This document shows positions 1 through 9,074 of a stretch of 64,000 nt of DNA, one piece after another. The notes beneath the pieces were generated by a model. That model ran no database searches and was not told the DNA's origin. It was given only the letters and a program-made list of their open reading frames with translations. A program made the position numbers and the translations under genes. The DNA is from Microbacterium sp. 10M-3C3 (GTDB taxonomy: Bacteria; Actinomycetota; Actinomycetes; Actinomycetales; Microbacteriaceae), in assembly GCF_003931875.1 (NCBI RefSeq), contig NZ_CP034245.1:2914001-2978000 (forward strand). The letters run 5' to 3'. How positions within the stretch are numbered: position 1 is the stretch's first letter; the number at the start of each line of letters is the position of its first letter.

Positions 1-634
1 GGATCGGCTCACGCAGGTGTCGCGGGGATCGACCGTTCCTGCGCGGATGCCTGACCTCGACACTGCGGACGGCGGCGCCCGCGAGCCACGGTGCCACGTC
101 GAACTCGTGCACCACGGAGTCGTTGATGAGCATCTGCTGCGTGTACGAGTCGGGCACAGAGGGGTTGCGGTGAACGCAGCGCAGCATAAGCAGCTCGCCG
201 GCGTCCTTGGACGCGATGAGCTCGCGCAACTCCGCGTACTCGCGGTCGAACCGGCGCATGAACCCGACCTGGATGTGCGGACGGTCCAGCTGCTGTTCGC
301 GTTCGAGGATCCGAAGCGCTGATGCGGAGTCCGGGGTGAGCGGCTTCTCGCACAGCACCGGGAGCCCCGCGTCGAGCGCCGGGAGCAGGACCTGCTCGTG
401 GAAGCGTCCGGGCGTGGCCACGAGCACCGCGTCGACCAGCCCCGCGTCAAGGGCATCCTCGACGCGGGGAAAGACGCGGGCGCCCGTTTCAGCCGCGACG
501 GCGGATCCACGCTCCGTGTCGGGCTCGACGATGGCGGTCACCTCGGCGCCGACGATCCGGTGGGTGATGCGGGAGACGTGATCCGCCCCCATAAGGCCGG
601 CGCCGACGACGCCGATCCGAACCTGATGCGTCAT
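1..634 (-). CDS. iolG: Inositol 2-dehydrogenase-type Gfo/Idh/MocA oxidoreductase (5' part; runs off left edge)
   Basis: NAD-dependent dehydrogenase expected to oxidise myo-inositol or an isomer to the inosose, the first cytoplasmic step of inositol catabolism. Read from the ATG at 634, the frame stays open for 211 codons to the window edge; the C-terminal third is missing. Visible are a Rossmann motif GVVGAGLMGADH (residues 8-19), CEKPL (95-99) and NDSVVHEFDV (171-180). K97, D172 and H176 fall where the IolG family keeps its catalytic Lys-Asp-His. A GGAAG ribosome site lies about 10 bases upstream. The gene starts 7 bases after the ABC ATPase and so closes the transporter operon as far as visible. 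Substrate is inferred from family and context; scyllo-inositol or another polyol is possible. Confidence 0.82.
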   Translation of the reverse strand, partial: MTHQVRIGVVGAGLMGADHVSRITHRIVGAEVTAIVEPDTERGSAVAAETGARVFPRVEDALDAGLVDAVLVATPGRFHEQVLLPALDAGLPVLCEKPLTPDSASALRILEREQQLDRPHIQVGFMRRFDREYAELRELIASKDAGELLMLRCVHRNPSVPDSYTQQMLINDSVVHEFDVAPWLAGAAVRSVEVRHPRRNGRSPRHLREPI

Positions 635-641
635 CGCTCGG

Positions 642-1445
642 TCACTTCCGCAGCGTGATCGTGCCGGTGAGGCGGGCGAGGTCGGCTTCCAGCTCGGCCA
701 TCGCCTCGCCACCGGCCATGAGGTCCGTGATCTGCTCGCGCGTGCGCTCACCTTTACGGAACCCGTCGGCCCTGCGGCCGTGGATGAGCACGGCGAACTG
801 GTCTCCGACCGCCATGGCGTGGGTCACGTTATGCGTCACGAAGATCACGGCGATGCCCTGAGCGCGCGCCTGCATGATGAGGCGGAGGACGTGCGTAGCC
901 TGCTTCACTCCGAGCGCGGACGTCGGCTCGTCGAGGATGAGGACCTTCGCACCGAAGTAGACGGCGCGGGCGATGGCGAGCGACTGCCGCTCACCGCCGG
1001 ACAGCGCTCCGGCCAGGCGGGTGCCGTCGGTGACGCGGGTGATTCCGAGCTTCTGCATCTCGCGGACGGTGATCTCACCGGCCTTCTTCTGGTCGAAGAA
1101 CCGGAAGGGCCAGAACCCTTTCGTCGGTTCCTTCCCGACGAAGAAGTTGCGCGCGACGGACATCAGCGGGAACGTGCCGCCGTACTGGTGTACGGTCGCG
1201 ATGCCGACGTCGCCGGCGTCCTTGGGACTGTCGAACACAACCGGCTCGCCGTTGACACTCAACGTGCCGGAGCTGGGCTTGTGCACGCCGGAGAGCACCT
1301 TGATGAGTGTCGACTTGCCGGCGCCGTTGTCGCCGAGCAGGCACAGCACCTCGCCGGCGTTCACCTCGAGGGAGATGTCACTGAGGGCAATGTTCCCGGC
1401 GAACGACTTGGAGACGCCGCGGAGGGTGAGCAATGGATTCGTCAT
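642..1445 (-). CDS. Sugar ABC transporter ATP-binding protein (CUT2 family, single nucleotide-binding domain)
   Basis: Energises uptake of a monosaccharide or polyol by the adjacent permease. The 267-residue protein has one ABC domain: Walker [10 protein letters not shown] near residue 38, a Q-loop glutamine in VHQYGG, signature LSGGERQS, Walker [12 protein letters not shown] and the switch histidine in FVTHN. It is half the length of RbsA/XylG-type two-domain ATPases and resembles the single-domain FrcA-like class, so it probably acts as a homodimer. It overlaps the upstream permease by 4 bases (ATGA), implying translational coupling, and precedes the iolG-like gene by 7 bases. Ligand is inferred to be an inositol from that neighbour. 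Confidence 0.9.
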   Translation of the reverse strand: MTNPLLTLRGVSKSFAGNIALSDISLEVNAGEVLCLLGDNGAGKSTLIKVLSGVHKPSSGTLSVNGEPVVFDSPKDAGDVGIATVHQYGGTFPLMSVARNFFVGKEPTKGFWPFRFFDQKKAGEITVREMQKLGITRVTDGTRLAGALSGGERQSLAIARAVYFGAKVLILDEPTSALGVKQATHVLRLIMQARAQGIAVIFVTHNVTHAMAVGDQFAVLIHGRRADGFRKGERTREQITDLMAGGEAMAELEADLARLTGTITLRK

Positions 1446-2533
1446 GATCTGTTTCCCAACTTCGCGGTCTTGACCTTGCCGCCGCTGAGCGCGAGGCGAC
1501 GGAAGGTGTTGTTCATGAGGACGGCGGCCAGCAACAGGATGCCGAGGATCAGGGAGGCCCAGTCCGAGTTCCAGCCGGTGTAGTAGATGCCCTGGTTCAC
1601 GATCGCAAAGGTCAGGCAGCCGAGCATGACGCCGACGACGGATCCGTATCCGCCGGTCAGCAGCACACCGCCAACGACGACCGCGATGATCGAGTTGAAC
1701 ACGAACGACTGCCCGGTGCCGGTCTGGGCTCCGTTGTAGAGCAACGTCTGGATGATGCCGACGAGCGACGCGCCGACGCTGGTGGAGACGAACAGGGCGA
1801 TCTTCGTGCCGGCGACGGGGATTCCCGAGGCGCGCGCGCTGACCGCGTCGCCGCCGATCGCGAAGATCCAGTTGCCGTACTTCGTCATCTGCAGGATCCA
1901 GGCCACGACGACGGCGATGCCGACAGCCCAGAAGATCGCGACTTCGAACTGGCCGTTGATCAACGTGCCGAACAGAACCTTGAAGAACGGGTCGGCGGGG
2001 ATCGGGATGCTCGTGCTGCCGGTCAGCACGCGAGCCAGACCCAGGGTGAGACCTGCGAGAGCGAACTGCATCGCGAGCGTCACGATGAAGGAGGGGACGT
2101 TCGTACGGGACACCATGAGGCCGTTCACCAGGCCGGTGAGCACGCCGAGGGCGAGGGCAGCGAGGACCCCGACGATCATCGGCAGCCCCCAGGTGCCGGA
2201 GACGACCGCGAGGATGACGGAGCTGCTCGCAACCACAGACCCGACGGACAGGTCGAACTCGCCGGCGATCATCAGCAGGGCGACCGGCAGCGCGATGATC
2301 GCGAGCTCCGCGGCGATGTTGAGCCAGCTTGCGACGCCGCCGGAAGAGAGGAACTGCTGTCCGCCGAAGATCGCGAAGAACACGAACACCAGCAGAGTGC
2401 CCACCAGCGCGCCGGTCTCGGGCCGGCGGAAGAAGTCGCCGGGGGTGCGCTGGCGAAGGAAGATCGTGGATGTCGTCGGGTTCGCGGAGTCGGAGGACGT
2501 TCCGCTTCCGCGCGAAGGGGCTTGCGTGGTCAT
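1442..2533 (-). CDS. Sugar ABC transporter permease (CUT2/RbsC-like)
   Basis: Membrane channel of the sugar importer. The 363-residue protein starts with about 40 polar residues, followed by roughly 8-10 hydrophobic segments from [16 protein letters not shown] onward. [10 protein letters not shown] motif near residue 90 and [12 protein letters not shown] near residue 300 are typical of the RbsC/FrcC/XylH permease family. It lies 76 bases downstream of the binding-protein gene and overlaps the ATPase gene by 4 bases, giving the order binding protein, permease, ATPase, dehydrogenase. The cytoplasmic N-terminal extension is somewhat longer than in RbsC. Confidence 0.9.
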   Translation of the reverse strand: MTTQAPSRGSGTSSDSANPTTSTIFLRQRTPGDFFRRPETGALVGTLLVFVFFAIFGGQQFLSSGGVASWLNIAAELAIIALPVALLMIAGEFDLSVGSVVASSSVILAVVSGTWGLPMIVGVLAALALGVLTGLVNGLMVSRTNVPSFIVTLAMQFALAGLTLGLARVLTGSTSIPIPADPFFKVLFGTLINGQFEVAIFWAVGIAVVVAWILQMTKYGNWIFAIGGDAVSARASGIPVAGTKIALFVSTSVGASLVGIIQTLLYNGAQTGTGQSFVFNSIIAVVVGGVLLTGGYGSVVGVMLGCLTFAIVNQGIYYTGWNSDWASLILGILLLAAVLMNNTFRRLALSGGKVKTAKLGNRS

Positions 2534-2609
2534 GGCTCTGCTTTCTCAGGGATGATGAAGGTCGACGGCTCCGGGGGCGGCAGATCGGCTCGCTGCCCCC
2601 GGAGACCGG

Positions 2610-3677
2610 TCAGCGGACGCCGAGGTCAGCGCCGGAGATGGCCGTGTCGACGTTCGAGGCGTCGATGAGCGCCGGCCCGGTCAGCAGCGGGTTCTGCGGA
2701 AGCTGAATCCCGTACGCGGCGAACTGGAACGCGGCCGAGACCGCGTAGTAGCCCTGCGCATAACCCTGCTGGTCGATCGCGAACAGCTGCGTGCCGGCGG
2801 AGATGCGGTCGAGGGATTCGGCGTCGAAGTTCTGACCGCCGAGCTGCACCGTACCGGTGAGACCCGCCTGGTCGATGCCGCTCGCGGCCGCGTTCGTGTC
2901 CGCCTGTCCGGGGGTGAAGATGGCGTCGATCGTGGTGTCCTGCAGCAGCGCGCCCTTGATCGCCTGGGCTACGGCGGTCGGGTCGCCGAACTGCGAGGTC
3001 GGCAGGGCCAGCTCGGTATACTTCGCCCCGCCAGGCTCTGCTCCTTCCTTCACCCCACGGCAGCGGGCGTCGGCGTTGGTCGTGCCGGGCAGGGTGTTGA
3101 CGCACACCGCATGCTGGGCCCCGGCTGCGGCGAAGGTCTCACCGGCGAGCTTGCCCGACTCGTAGTCGTCGGAGCCGATGTACGCCTCGGCGCCGACCGT
3201 CTCGACCTCGTCGATGCCGGTGTTGTAAAGGAAGACAGGGATGCCCTTGTCGGTGATCCTCTTGATGGCGTCGTTCTGCGCTTCGGGCGCCCAGTCGGGG
3301 ATGATGGCCGCGCTCGGGTTCAGCGCGTCGATGTTGGAGACGAGTTTCGCGGCGTCTGCGTTGAAGTTGTCGTAATTGGGCATGGCGAGGAATGTCACCG
3401 AACCGCCGGCGGCTTCCACGGCCTCCGCCGCGGCCTCGCCGCCGCGCTTGACGGTCGACCAGAACGGGTCGTCGGTCGCTCCGCCCATCACGACGATGGA
3501 GATGCCGTCCCCACCGCCGGTCGTGGCGGTGTCATCGGTCTGCGCGGGCGCAGCGTCGCCAGAGCATCCGGCGAGCAGGAGCCCGGCGGCGGCGGCCCCC
3601 GCGGCGAGGACCATCCGGGTCCGCGAGCGAGTGGGCCGGTCTTTGGGCAGGTGTTCATCGAGCGAGGTGGTGTCCAT
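2610..3677 (-). CDS. Sugar ABC transporter substrate-binding lipoprotein (Peripla_BP_4 type)
   Basis: Extracytoplasmic receptor delivering a sugar or polyol to the permease. The 355-residue protein has a basic N-region, a hydrophobic stretch (about residues 22-36) and lipobox LLAGC, so it should be a lipid-anchored protein with Cys near residue 38. The mature part has the two-lobed ribose/inositol-binding pattern (ISIVVMGGATDDPFW, then IPDWAPEAQNDAIKRI and QADTNAAASGID). It is the first gene of the minus-strand transporter operon. The promoter region toward 3820 contains a perfect palindrome and a site related to the putative IolR motif. An internal ATG near residue 22 is a possible alternative start, but the upstream GGGAGC supports 3677. 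Confidence 0.9.
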   Translation of the reverse strand: MDTTSLDEHLPKDRPTRSRTRMVLAAGAAAAGLLLAGCSGDAAPAQTDDTATTGGGDGISIVVMGGATDDPFWSTVKRGGEAAAEAVEAAGGSVTFLAMPNYDNFNADAAKLVSNIDALNPSAAIIPDWAPEAQNDAIKRITDKGIPVFLYNTGIDEVETVGAEAYIGSDDYESGKLAGETFAAAGAQHAVCVNTLPGTTNADARCRGVKEGAEPGGAKYTELALPTSQFGDPTAVAQAIKGALLQDTTIDAIFTPGQADTNAAASGIDQAGLTGTVQLGGQNFDAESLDRISAGTQLFAIDQQGYAQGYYAVSAAFQFAAYGIQLPQNPLLTGPALIDASNVDTAISGADLGVR

Positions 3678-3744
3678 CCCGCGCTCCCTTCATTGGGTGC
3701 TGCCGCATTCCGCGGCGATCTGCGTTGATCTGGCCGCTATAGTT

Positions 3745-3767
3745 CCATATGTCCGCACATATGGACA
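3745..3767. promoter_or_regulatory. Operator-like palindromes between the transporter operon and the divergent dehydrogenase
   Basis: A perfect inverted repeat, CCATATGT-CCGC-ACATATGG (3745-3764), overlaps a second one, TGTCC-N8-GGACA (3750-3767), in the 142-base divergent intergenic region. TGTCCGCACA (3750-3759) matches 8 of 10 positions of KGWCHTRACA, the motif I recall for corynebacterial IolR. Related sites lie before the genes at 5993, 10579/10695 and 11561. Binding by the window's GntR or LacI protein is inferred. Confidence 0.6.
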
Positions 3768-3819
3768 ACAGTTTTATTTCGGCGATGCCGAACTGTGACC
3801 GACTCGACGGGGAGATGGC

Positions 3820-4848
3820 ATGAACGTCCGCATCGGATTGATCGGCTACGGCGTCGGGGGCCGCCTGTTCCACGCTCCCTACATCACCGCGGCTCGCGAC
3901 TGCGAGTTCGCAGGGATCGTGACGCGTTCGCCCGACCGGGTCGCGCAGGCCCGGGCCGATCATCCCGGCGTCCCCGTGTACGGATCGCTCGGCGAGATGA
4001 CGGCCGCCGGGCTGGATGCGGTGACGGTGTCCACTCCCCCGCGCACCCGGCGCGAGCTGGTGCTCGAGGCGGTCGGGCTCGGCCTGGCTGTGCTCGCGGA
4101 CAAGCCGTTCGCGCCGTCCGCACAGGCGGGGCGCGAGCTCGTCGAAGCCGCCGAGGCGGCCGGGGTGCTGCTGAACGTGTTCCACAACCGCCGCTGGGAC
4201 GCCGACATCGTCACGGCGCGGAAAGTCCTCGACTCCGGCGCTCTGGGGGCGGTGACGCGCCTGGATCTGCGGTGCGACCAGGACGATCCGTCGACGCTCG
4301 AGGCGGGCCCGGACGGCGGACTGCTGCGCGACCTGGGCAGTCATGTCGTCGATCAGGCCCTGCACCTGCTCGGGCCCGCCCGGCAGGTGTTCGCCCAGCT
4401 GGATGAGAGCGTCCTGGCGTCGGGGAAGACCGACGTCGGGTTCACGATCACGATCGTCCACGACGGCGGGACGCATTCCCACGTGTCGGCCAGCAAGGTC
4501 AACGGTCTCGAATCACGGGAGCTGCGGCTGCTGGGCGAGCAGGGCTCCTACGTGTCCGACTATCGCGACGTGCAGGTCGATGCGATCCGGACGGGACAGT
4601 TCCCCGCGCAGGCGCGGGACACGTGGGGGTATGAGCAGGAGGTCCGGTGGGGTGTCCTCGCTGCCGGTGGGAAGCGGCGGCCGGTGCCGTCTGAGCAGGG
4701 CGACTACACCGCACTGTACGAGGCGTTCGCGCAGGCCGTCCGATCCGGTAGCGGTGGCCCCGTTCCCGCCCTCGAGGGCGTCGCCGTGCTGGAGGTGCTG
4801 GACGCGGCTCGCCGCAGCGCGCAGACCGGGCAGGTCGTCTCGATCTGA
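3820..4848 (+). CDS. Gfo/Idh/MocA family oxidoreductase
   Basis: Predicted NAD(P)-dependent dehydrogenase of a sugar or inositol derivative. The 342-residue protein opens with a Rossmann motif (IGLIGYGVGGRLFH), has ADKPF as the family's conserved Lys-Pro near residue 95, and LRDLGSHVVDQALHLLG, whose histidine is the usual catalytic position, near residue 175. The C-terminal Gfo domain is full length. GGGGAG precedes the ATG by about 5 bases. It is transcribed away from the transporter operon, apparently alone, and faces the LacI gene tail to tail with a 13-base gap. The substrate cannot be read from sequence; scyllo-inositol or a keto-inositol are the contextual candidates. Confidence 0.85.
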   Translation: MNVRIGLIGYGVGGRLFHAPYITAARDCEFAGIVTRSPDRVAQARADHPGVPVYGSLGEMTAAGLDAVTVSTPPRTRRELVLEAVGLGLAVLADKPFAPSAQAGRELVEAAEAAGVLLNVFHNRRWDADIVTARKVLDSGALGAVTRLDLRCDQDDPSTLEAGPDGGLLRDLGSHVVDQALHLLGPARQVFAQLDESVLASGKTDVGFTITIVHDGGTHSHVSASKVNGLESRELRLLGEQGSYVSDYRDVQVDAIRTGQFPAQARDTWGYEQEVRWGVLAAGGKRRPVPSEQGDYTALYEAFAQAVRSGSGGPVPALEGVAVLEVLDAARRSAQTGQVVSI

Positions 4849-4861
4849 CCGGGATCTGGGA

Positions 4862-5848
4862 TCAGGGCGCTGCGGCGGTGGTCCCGCGCACGACCAGCAC
4901 GGGGTCGAGGGCAAGCCGGACGACGTCCCCGTTCCCGCCGGCCATGCGCGCCCGGAGCAGCTGCCCGGCCTCCCGGCCCACGCCGAAGCTGTCGTCGTCG
5001 ACGGTGGTCAGGTCGATCAGGCGGGTGCGGGCGAGCGAGGTGTTGTCGTAACCGACGATGGACAGCCGCCCCGGCACGTCGATGCCCCGCTGGCGGGCCG
5101 CCCCGAGCGCACCGAGGGCCATGACGTCGTTCACGGCGAAGATCGCGGTGACCTCGGGATGTTCAGCCAGGACCCTGACGGTGCTGTCGAACCCGGCGTG
5201 CTCGGTCGCGGGCCCTCCGTAGTCGGTGGCGACGACCCTGCCGCCGGCAGCGCGTATGACCTCCTCGAATCCGCGTCGACGCGCGGCTGCCGCTCCTCCC
5301 CCGGCCGACAAGTGCGCCACGATCCGGTGGCCGAGGGCGAGCAGGTACTCCGCGGCGAGGCGCGCACCGGCGGTGTCGTCGTTGGCGACCGCATCGACGC
5401 CCGCCGGGATCCGGTCGCGTGTCCCTGCGACCACCAGGGGCGGCGCGGCGGTCGCGAGCAGCTGCTCCGGGACATCACGGGCGACGACGATCCCGTCGAC
5501 CCGGGCCGACAGCATCCCCTCGACGGGATCCTCGGCGGCGGGCATCGTCGCGGTGTCGACCACGGTGAGGCGATACCCCTCGGGACCGAGCACATGACCG
5601 ATGCCGCGGGCGAGGTCGACGAACCACGGGTTGGCGTAGTCGTCGATCAGCACCCCGACCAGCATCGTCCGCCCGGCCGCGAGCTCCGCCGCGGCGCGGC
5701 TGGGGCGGTATCCGAGCGAGTCGACAGCGGCTTCGACGGCGGCGCGGGAGGCGTCGCTGACGCGCCCGGAGCCCTGCAGCACCAGTGAGACGAGCGACTT
5801 CGACACCCCTGCTTCGCGGGCCACGTCGTAGATGGTCGGCCGTCGCAT
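4862..5848 (-). CDS. LacI-family transcriptional regulator
   Basis: DNA-binding repressor with a sugar-sensing periplasmic-binding-like domain. The N-terminal helix-turn-helix is clear (TIYDVAREAGVSKSLVS, residues 5-21) with hinge helix SRAAAELAAG near residue 52; the rest of the 328 residues is a standard effector domain. A strong GGAGGAGG ribosome site lies 7 bases before the ATG. It diverges from the 5993 oxidoreductase operon, so it probably controls that operon and itself. An AACGGTT element at about 5874, close to LacI half-site composition, lies in the shared promoter region. Effector unknown. Confidence 0.9.
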   Translation of the reverse strand: MRRPTIYDVAREAGVSKSLVSLVLQGSGRVSDASRAAVEAAVDSLGYRPSRAAAELAAGRTMLVGVLIDDYANPWFVDLARGIGHVLGPEGYRLTVVDTATMPAAEDPVEGMLSARVDGIVVARDVPEQLLATAAPPLVVAGTRDRIPAGVDAVANDDTAGARLAAEYLLALGHRIVAHLSAGGGAAAARRRGFEEVIRAAGGRVVATDYGGPATEHAGFDSTVRVLAEHPEVTAIFAVNDVMALGALGAARQRGIDVPGRLSIVGYDNTSLARTRLIDLTTVDDDSFGVGREAGQLLRARMAGGNGDVVRLALDPVLVVRGTTAAAP

Positions 5849-5881
5849 TGCGGGCCTCCTCCATTCTGACAGAACGGTTAT

Positions 5882-5891
5882 TGACAGGACA
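5882..5891 (+). promoter_or_regulatory. IolR-like site upstream of the 5993 operon
   Basis: TGACAGGACA matches 9 of 10 positions of KGWCHTRACA and is followed by TATGAAC, similar to the flank of the site at 10600. It sits in the divergent region between the LacI gene and the oxidoreductase operon, 102 bases before the GTG start at 5993. Assignment to the local GntR regulator is inferred from recurrence at four promoters. Confidence 0.45.
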
Positions 5892-5992
5892 TATGAACAA
5901 GACTAGCGTTCTCGGTTGGAGCGCTCCATTCGGGAGTCTCTCACCGCACCGGCGCCGTGAGGACCGGTCCCGTTCGCATTAGGAGGACTCTG

Positions 5993-7201
5993 GTGTCCAC
6001 GTCTCCCATCGGCGTCGCCGTCATCGGCGCCGGCATGGCCGGTAAGGCCCACGCCGCGGCCTACCGCAACGCCCCCAGCCTGTACGAGAGCATCCTGCCG
6101 GAGGTGCGCCTGGTCTCCATCGCCGACGCGTACGCGCCGGCGGGCGAGGCGGCGGCGAAGCGCTTCGGATACTCGCGCTTCGACACCTCGTGGCAGGCGA
6201 TCGCCGAGGCCGACGACGTCGACGTCGTCAGCGTAGTGGTCGCCAACCACCTGCACCGCGAGATCGTCGAGGGACTGCTGGCGGCCGGCAAGCACGTGCT
6301 GTGCGAGAAGCCGCTGTCGGACACCCTCGAGGACGCCCGCGCGATGGCGGCCGCGGCCGACAACGCGTCGACCATCGCGCGCATCGGCCTCACCTTCCGC
6401 CGCTCCCCCGGCATCGCGTACATCCGCGACCTTGTCCAGTCAGGCCGCCTCGGCAAGGTGCTGCACGTGAGCATCCGCTACTGGACCGACTACGCGTCGG
6501 ACCCGACGGCGGCGATCAGCTGGCGTTACAAGGGACCGGCCGGATCCGGCGCCCTCGCCGATGTCGGCAGTCACGCCAGCTACCTCGCCGAGTTCCTCGC
6601 CGGTCCCGCCGTCGAGGTCAGCGGCGGCCGCTTCAGCACGGTCATCCCGCAGCGCCCGAAGCCGCTGGGCGTGGTGTCGGGGCATGGCCACGCCGCGGTG
6701 TCGAACGACTACGAGGCCGTCGAGAACGACGACTACGCGACCTTCTCGCTCGGCTTCGCCAGTGGGGCGGCGGGCACGATCGAGGTCTCGCGCGTCGCCG
6801 CGGGGCACCCCAACGATCTGCAGATCGAGGTGTTCTGCGAGAACGGCGCCGCCACCTTCGACCAGTCCAGGCCCTCAGAGATCAGCCTGCACCTCTCCGA
6901 CGGCCCGGAAGCAGAACGCGGCTACCGCCGCGTTCTGCTCGGCAACCCCCACCCCTACATCGCCGGCGGCATGCCCATCGATGTCTCCGGCGTCGGCTTC
7001 GGACAGAACGAGGGCTTCCTGTTCCAGGCGCGCGCCTTCCTGGAGGAGGTCGCGGGGCTCGACGAGTCGGTGTCACTGCCCCGCAACGCCGGCTTCGACG
7101 AGGGCGTGCACAACATGGAACTGCTCGCAGCGGTCGCCGAGTCGGCGAGCAACCGCGGCGCGGCCGTGACGATCCCCGCCTCCGCTCTCGCGATCCACTG
7201 A
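5993..7201 (+). CDS. Gfo/Idh/MocA family oxidoreductase
   Basis: Predicted NAD(P)-dependent inositol or sugar dehydrogenase of 402 residues. I chose the GTG at 5993 because AGGAGG lies 6 bases upstream and the Rossmann motif (GVAVIGAGMAGKAH) follows at once; the open frame extends further back without such support. CEKPLSD near residue 105 and LADVGSHASYLAEFLAG near residue 190 are the family's Lys and catalytic-His regions. First gene of a three-gene operon with a TIM-barrel isomerase (8-base gap) and an SDR (4-base overlap). This oxidoreductase/isomerase/SDR trio is typical of catabolic operons for inositol stereoisomers or rare sugars; the exact substrate is unknown. Confidence 0.87.
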   Translation: MSTSPIGVAVIGAGMAGKAHAAAYRNAPSLYESILPEVRLVSIADAYAPAGEAAAKRFGYSRFDTSWQAIAEADDVDVVSVVVANHLHREIVEGLLAAGKHVLCEKPLSDTLEDARAMAAAADNASTIARIGLTFRRSPGIAYIRDLVQSGRLGKVLHVSIRYWTDYASDPTAAISWRYKGPAGSGALADVGSHASYLAEFLAGPAVEVSGGRFSTVIPQRPKPLGVVSGHGHAAVSNDYEAVENDDYATFSLGFASGAAGTIEVSRVAAGHPNDLQIEVFCENGAATFDQSRPSEISLHLSDGPEAERGYRRVLLGNPHPYIAGGMPIDVSGVGFGQNEGFLFQARAFLEEVAGLDESVSLPRNAGFDEGVHNMELLAAVAESASNRGAAVTIPASALAIH

Positions 7202-7209
7202 GGAACACC

Positions 7210-8220
7210 ATGCGACTGGGACTGTACAACGCCATCCTGCACGACCGCTCCCTCTCCGAGGCCATCGCGGTCGTCGCGGATCTCGGTCTGACCGGGCTGG
7301 AGATCAACACCGGTGGGTTCCTGCCCGCCGTGCACGTGCCCACCTTCGACGACATCCTCGTCAGCGACGCCGCGCGCGACGACTTCCTCGGGATCTTCGA
7401 GGGCACGGGCGTCGAGATCGCGGGGCTGAACTGCAACGGAAACCCGCTGCACCCAAATCGTCTGATCGGCGACAAGCACGCCGAGGACGTGCGCAGGGCG
7501 ATCCGACTCGCCGAGCGCCTCGGTCAGCACCGCGTCGTGACCATGTCGGGCCTTCCCGGCGGCGAGCCGGGAGCGACGCGACCGAACTGGATCGTGAACG
7601 CCTGGAACTCGGCCGCCCTCGATGTCCTGGACTACCAGTGGGGCATCGCGGCCGATTTCTGGCGAGAGACGGACCGCCTCGCCCGCGACCACGACGTCAA
7701 GGTCGCGCTCGAGCTGCATCCGCAGAACCTCGTGTTCAACTCGGCCGACGTGCACAAGCTCATCGACCTCACCGGTGCCTCCCACGTCGGCGTCGAGCTG
7801 GACGCGTCTCACCTGTTCTGGCAGCAGATGGACCCGGTCGCCGTGGTGCGCCACCTGGGCGAACTGGTGTTCCACGCCGCAGCCAAGGACGTGCGCATCA
7901 ACCCAGAGCACGCTGCGCTCAACGGCGTGCTGGACAACAGCTTCCGCCGGCTCTCGCCGGAGGAGCCGCGCACCAACCTGGGTGGGGACGAGTGGGCCAA
8001 CGAATGGCCGAAGCAGTCCGCGTGGGACTTCGTCGCGCTCGGCAAGGGCCACGACGTGGCGTACTGGACGGAGTTCCTGCGGGCACTCCATGAGGTCGAC
8101 CCGGAGATCATGGTCAACATCGAGCACGAGGACGTCGAGCTGGGCCGGATCGAGGGCGTCCAGGTCGCCGCGGAGGTGCTCAAGGCCGCCGACGCCGCCC
8201 TGCAGGAGTCGCTGGCGTGA
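7210..8220 (+). CDS. Sugar phosphate isomerase/epimerase-like TIM barrel (xylose isomerase-like, AP_endonuc_2)
   Basis: Predicted metal-dependent isomerase, epimerase or dehydratase of the IolE/IolI/xylose-isomerase-like superfamily. The 336-residue protein begins MRLGLYNAILHDRS and carries the expected metal-ligand strands: VALELHP (Glu), GVELDASHLFW (Asp, His), HAAAKDVR (His) and NIEHEDVEL (Glu). ATG at 7210 follows the oxidoreductase stop by 8 bases, and the 3' end overlaps the SDR by 4 bases. Likely roles include 2-keto-inositol dehydration or isomerisation. A long insertion around residues 235-270 sets it apart from compact IolI. Confidence 0.8.
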   Translation: MRLGLYNAILHDRSLSEAIAVVADLGLTGLEINTGGFLPAVHVPTFDDILVSDAARDDFLGIFEGTGVEIAGLNCNGNPLHPNRLIGDKHAEDVRRAIRLAERLGQHRVVTMSGLPGGEPGATRPNWIVNAWNSAALDVLDYQWGIAADFWRETDRLARDHDVKVALELHPQNLVFNSADVHKLIDLTGASHVGVELDASHLFWQQMDPVAVVRHLGELVFHAAAKDVRINPEHAALNGVLDNSFRRLSPEEPRTNLGGDEWANEWPKQSAWDFVALGKGHDVAYWTEFLRALHEVDPEIMVNIEHEDVELGRIEGVQVAAEVLKAADAALQESLA

Positions 8221-8999
8221 CGATCGCCTGGGCCTCCTACCCGTATGACGGGAAGGTGGTTCTCGTCACCGGCGCCGGCAGCGGCATCGGGCGTGCCATC
8301 GCCCGCGCCTTCCTCGAGCAGGGCGCGTCCGTCGCGGTCGTCGGCCGCGGCGAGGCCGCCCTGCGGGAGAGCGTCGACGGGCACGACGACCGCGTGCTAG
8401 CGATTGCGGAGGACCTGACCTTCCCCGGCGCGGCCGAGCGCGTCGCGGATGCGGTGGTCGACCGGTTCGGGCGCCTCGACGTCGTGGTCGCGAACGCGGG
8501 CACGAGCGAGCCCAGCGACATCGACACGTTCGATGATGCCGTCTGGGAGCGTCAGCGGGCGATCAACCTGGACGCCGTCATCCGGCTCGCCCACGCGGTT
8601 GTCCCGCATCTGCGGTGCACTCGGGGGAGCCTCGTGGCGATCTCGTCGATCGCGGGGCTGCGCGGCGACTGGGGCATGTTCGCGTACAACGCCACCAAGG
8701 GCGCGGTGAACGCGCTCGTGCAGAGCCTCGCGCTGGACCTCGGCGCCGACGGCGTGCGGGTCAACGCGATCGCCCCGGCGTTCACGCACTCGCGCCTGAC
8801 AGAGGAGCGCCTGGACGACCCGGAGTTTCTGGGGCGTCTGCTCGACCGGGTAGCCCTCGGGCGGGTGGCCGAGCCGGAGGACATCGCGCGTGTGGCGCTG
8901 TTCCTCGCCAGCCCTGACGCCGGGTACATCACCGGGGCGATCATCCCGGTCGACGGCGGCACCACCGCCTCCACCGGGACGCCTCGTCCCCTCGGCTGA
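8217..8999 (+). CDS. Short-chain dehydrogenase/reductase (SDR)
   Basis: Classical SDR of 260 residues that interconverts a hydroxyl and ketone using NAD(P). TGAGSGIG forms the cofactor-binding turn near residue 18, NAG lies near residue 91, and the catalytic Ser and Tyr-x3-Lys appear as SSIAG and YNATK near residues 142 and 156. The C-terminus DGGTT is typical. It starts at a GTG overlapping the previous stop (GTGA), so it is translationally coupled. The operon ends at a strong hairpin (9013-9054). Confidence 0.9.
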   Translation: MTIAWASYPYDGKVVLVTGAGSGIGRAIARAFLEQGASVAVVGRGEAALRESVDGHDDRVLAIAEDLTFPGAAERVADAVVDRFGRLDVVVANAGTSEPSDIDTFDDAVWERQRAINLDAVIRLAHAVVPHLRCTRGSLVAISSIAGLRGDWGMFAYNATKGAVNALVQSLALDLGADGVRVNAIAPAFTHSRLTEERLDDPEFLGRLLDRVALGRVAEPEDIARVALFLASPDAGYITGAIIPVDGGTTASTGTPRPLG

Positions 9000-9012
9000 G
9001 GACCGCAACGAC

Positions 9013-9054
9013 GATCGCCTCCCCGCGCGAGCCCTGCTCGGCGGGGAGGCGATC
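9013..9054. terminator. Strong hairpin between convergent operons
   Basis: A perfect 14-bp stem (GATCGCCTCCCCGC paired with GCGGGGAGGCGATC) with a 14-base loop sits 13 bases after the SDR stop and 20 bases before the end of the convergent thioesterase gene. Position and stability suggest a bidirectional terminator, although no U-tract follows on either side. Confidence 0.8.
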
Positions 9055-9074
9055 TGCTGTGGTTGTGGTGCGGA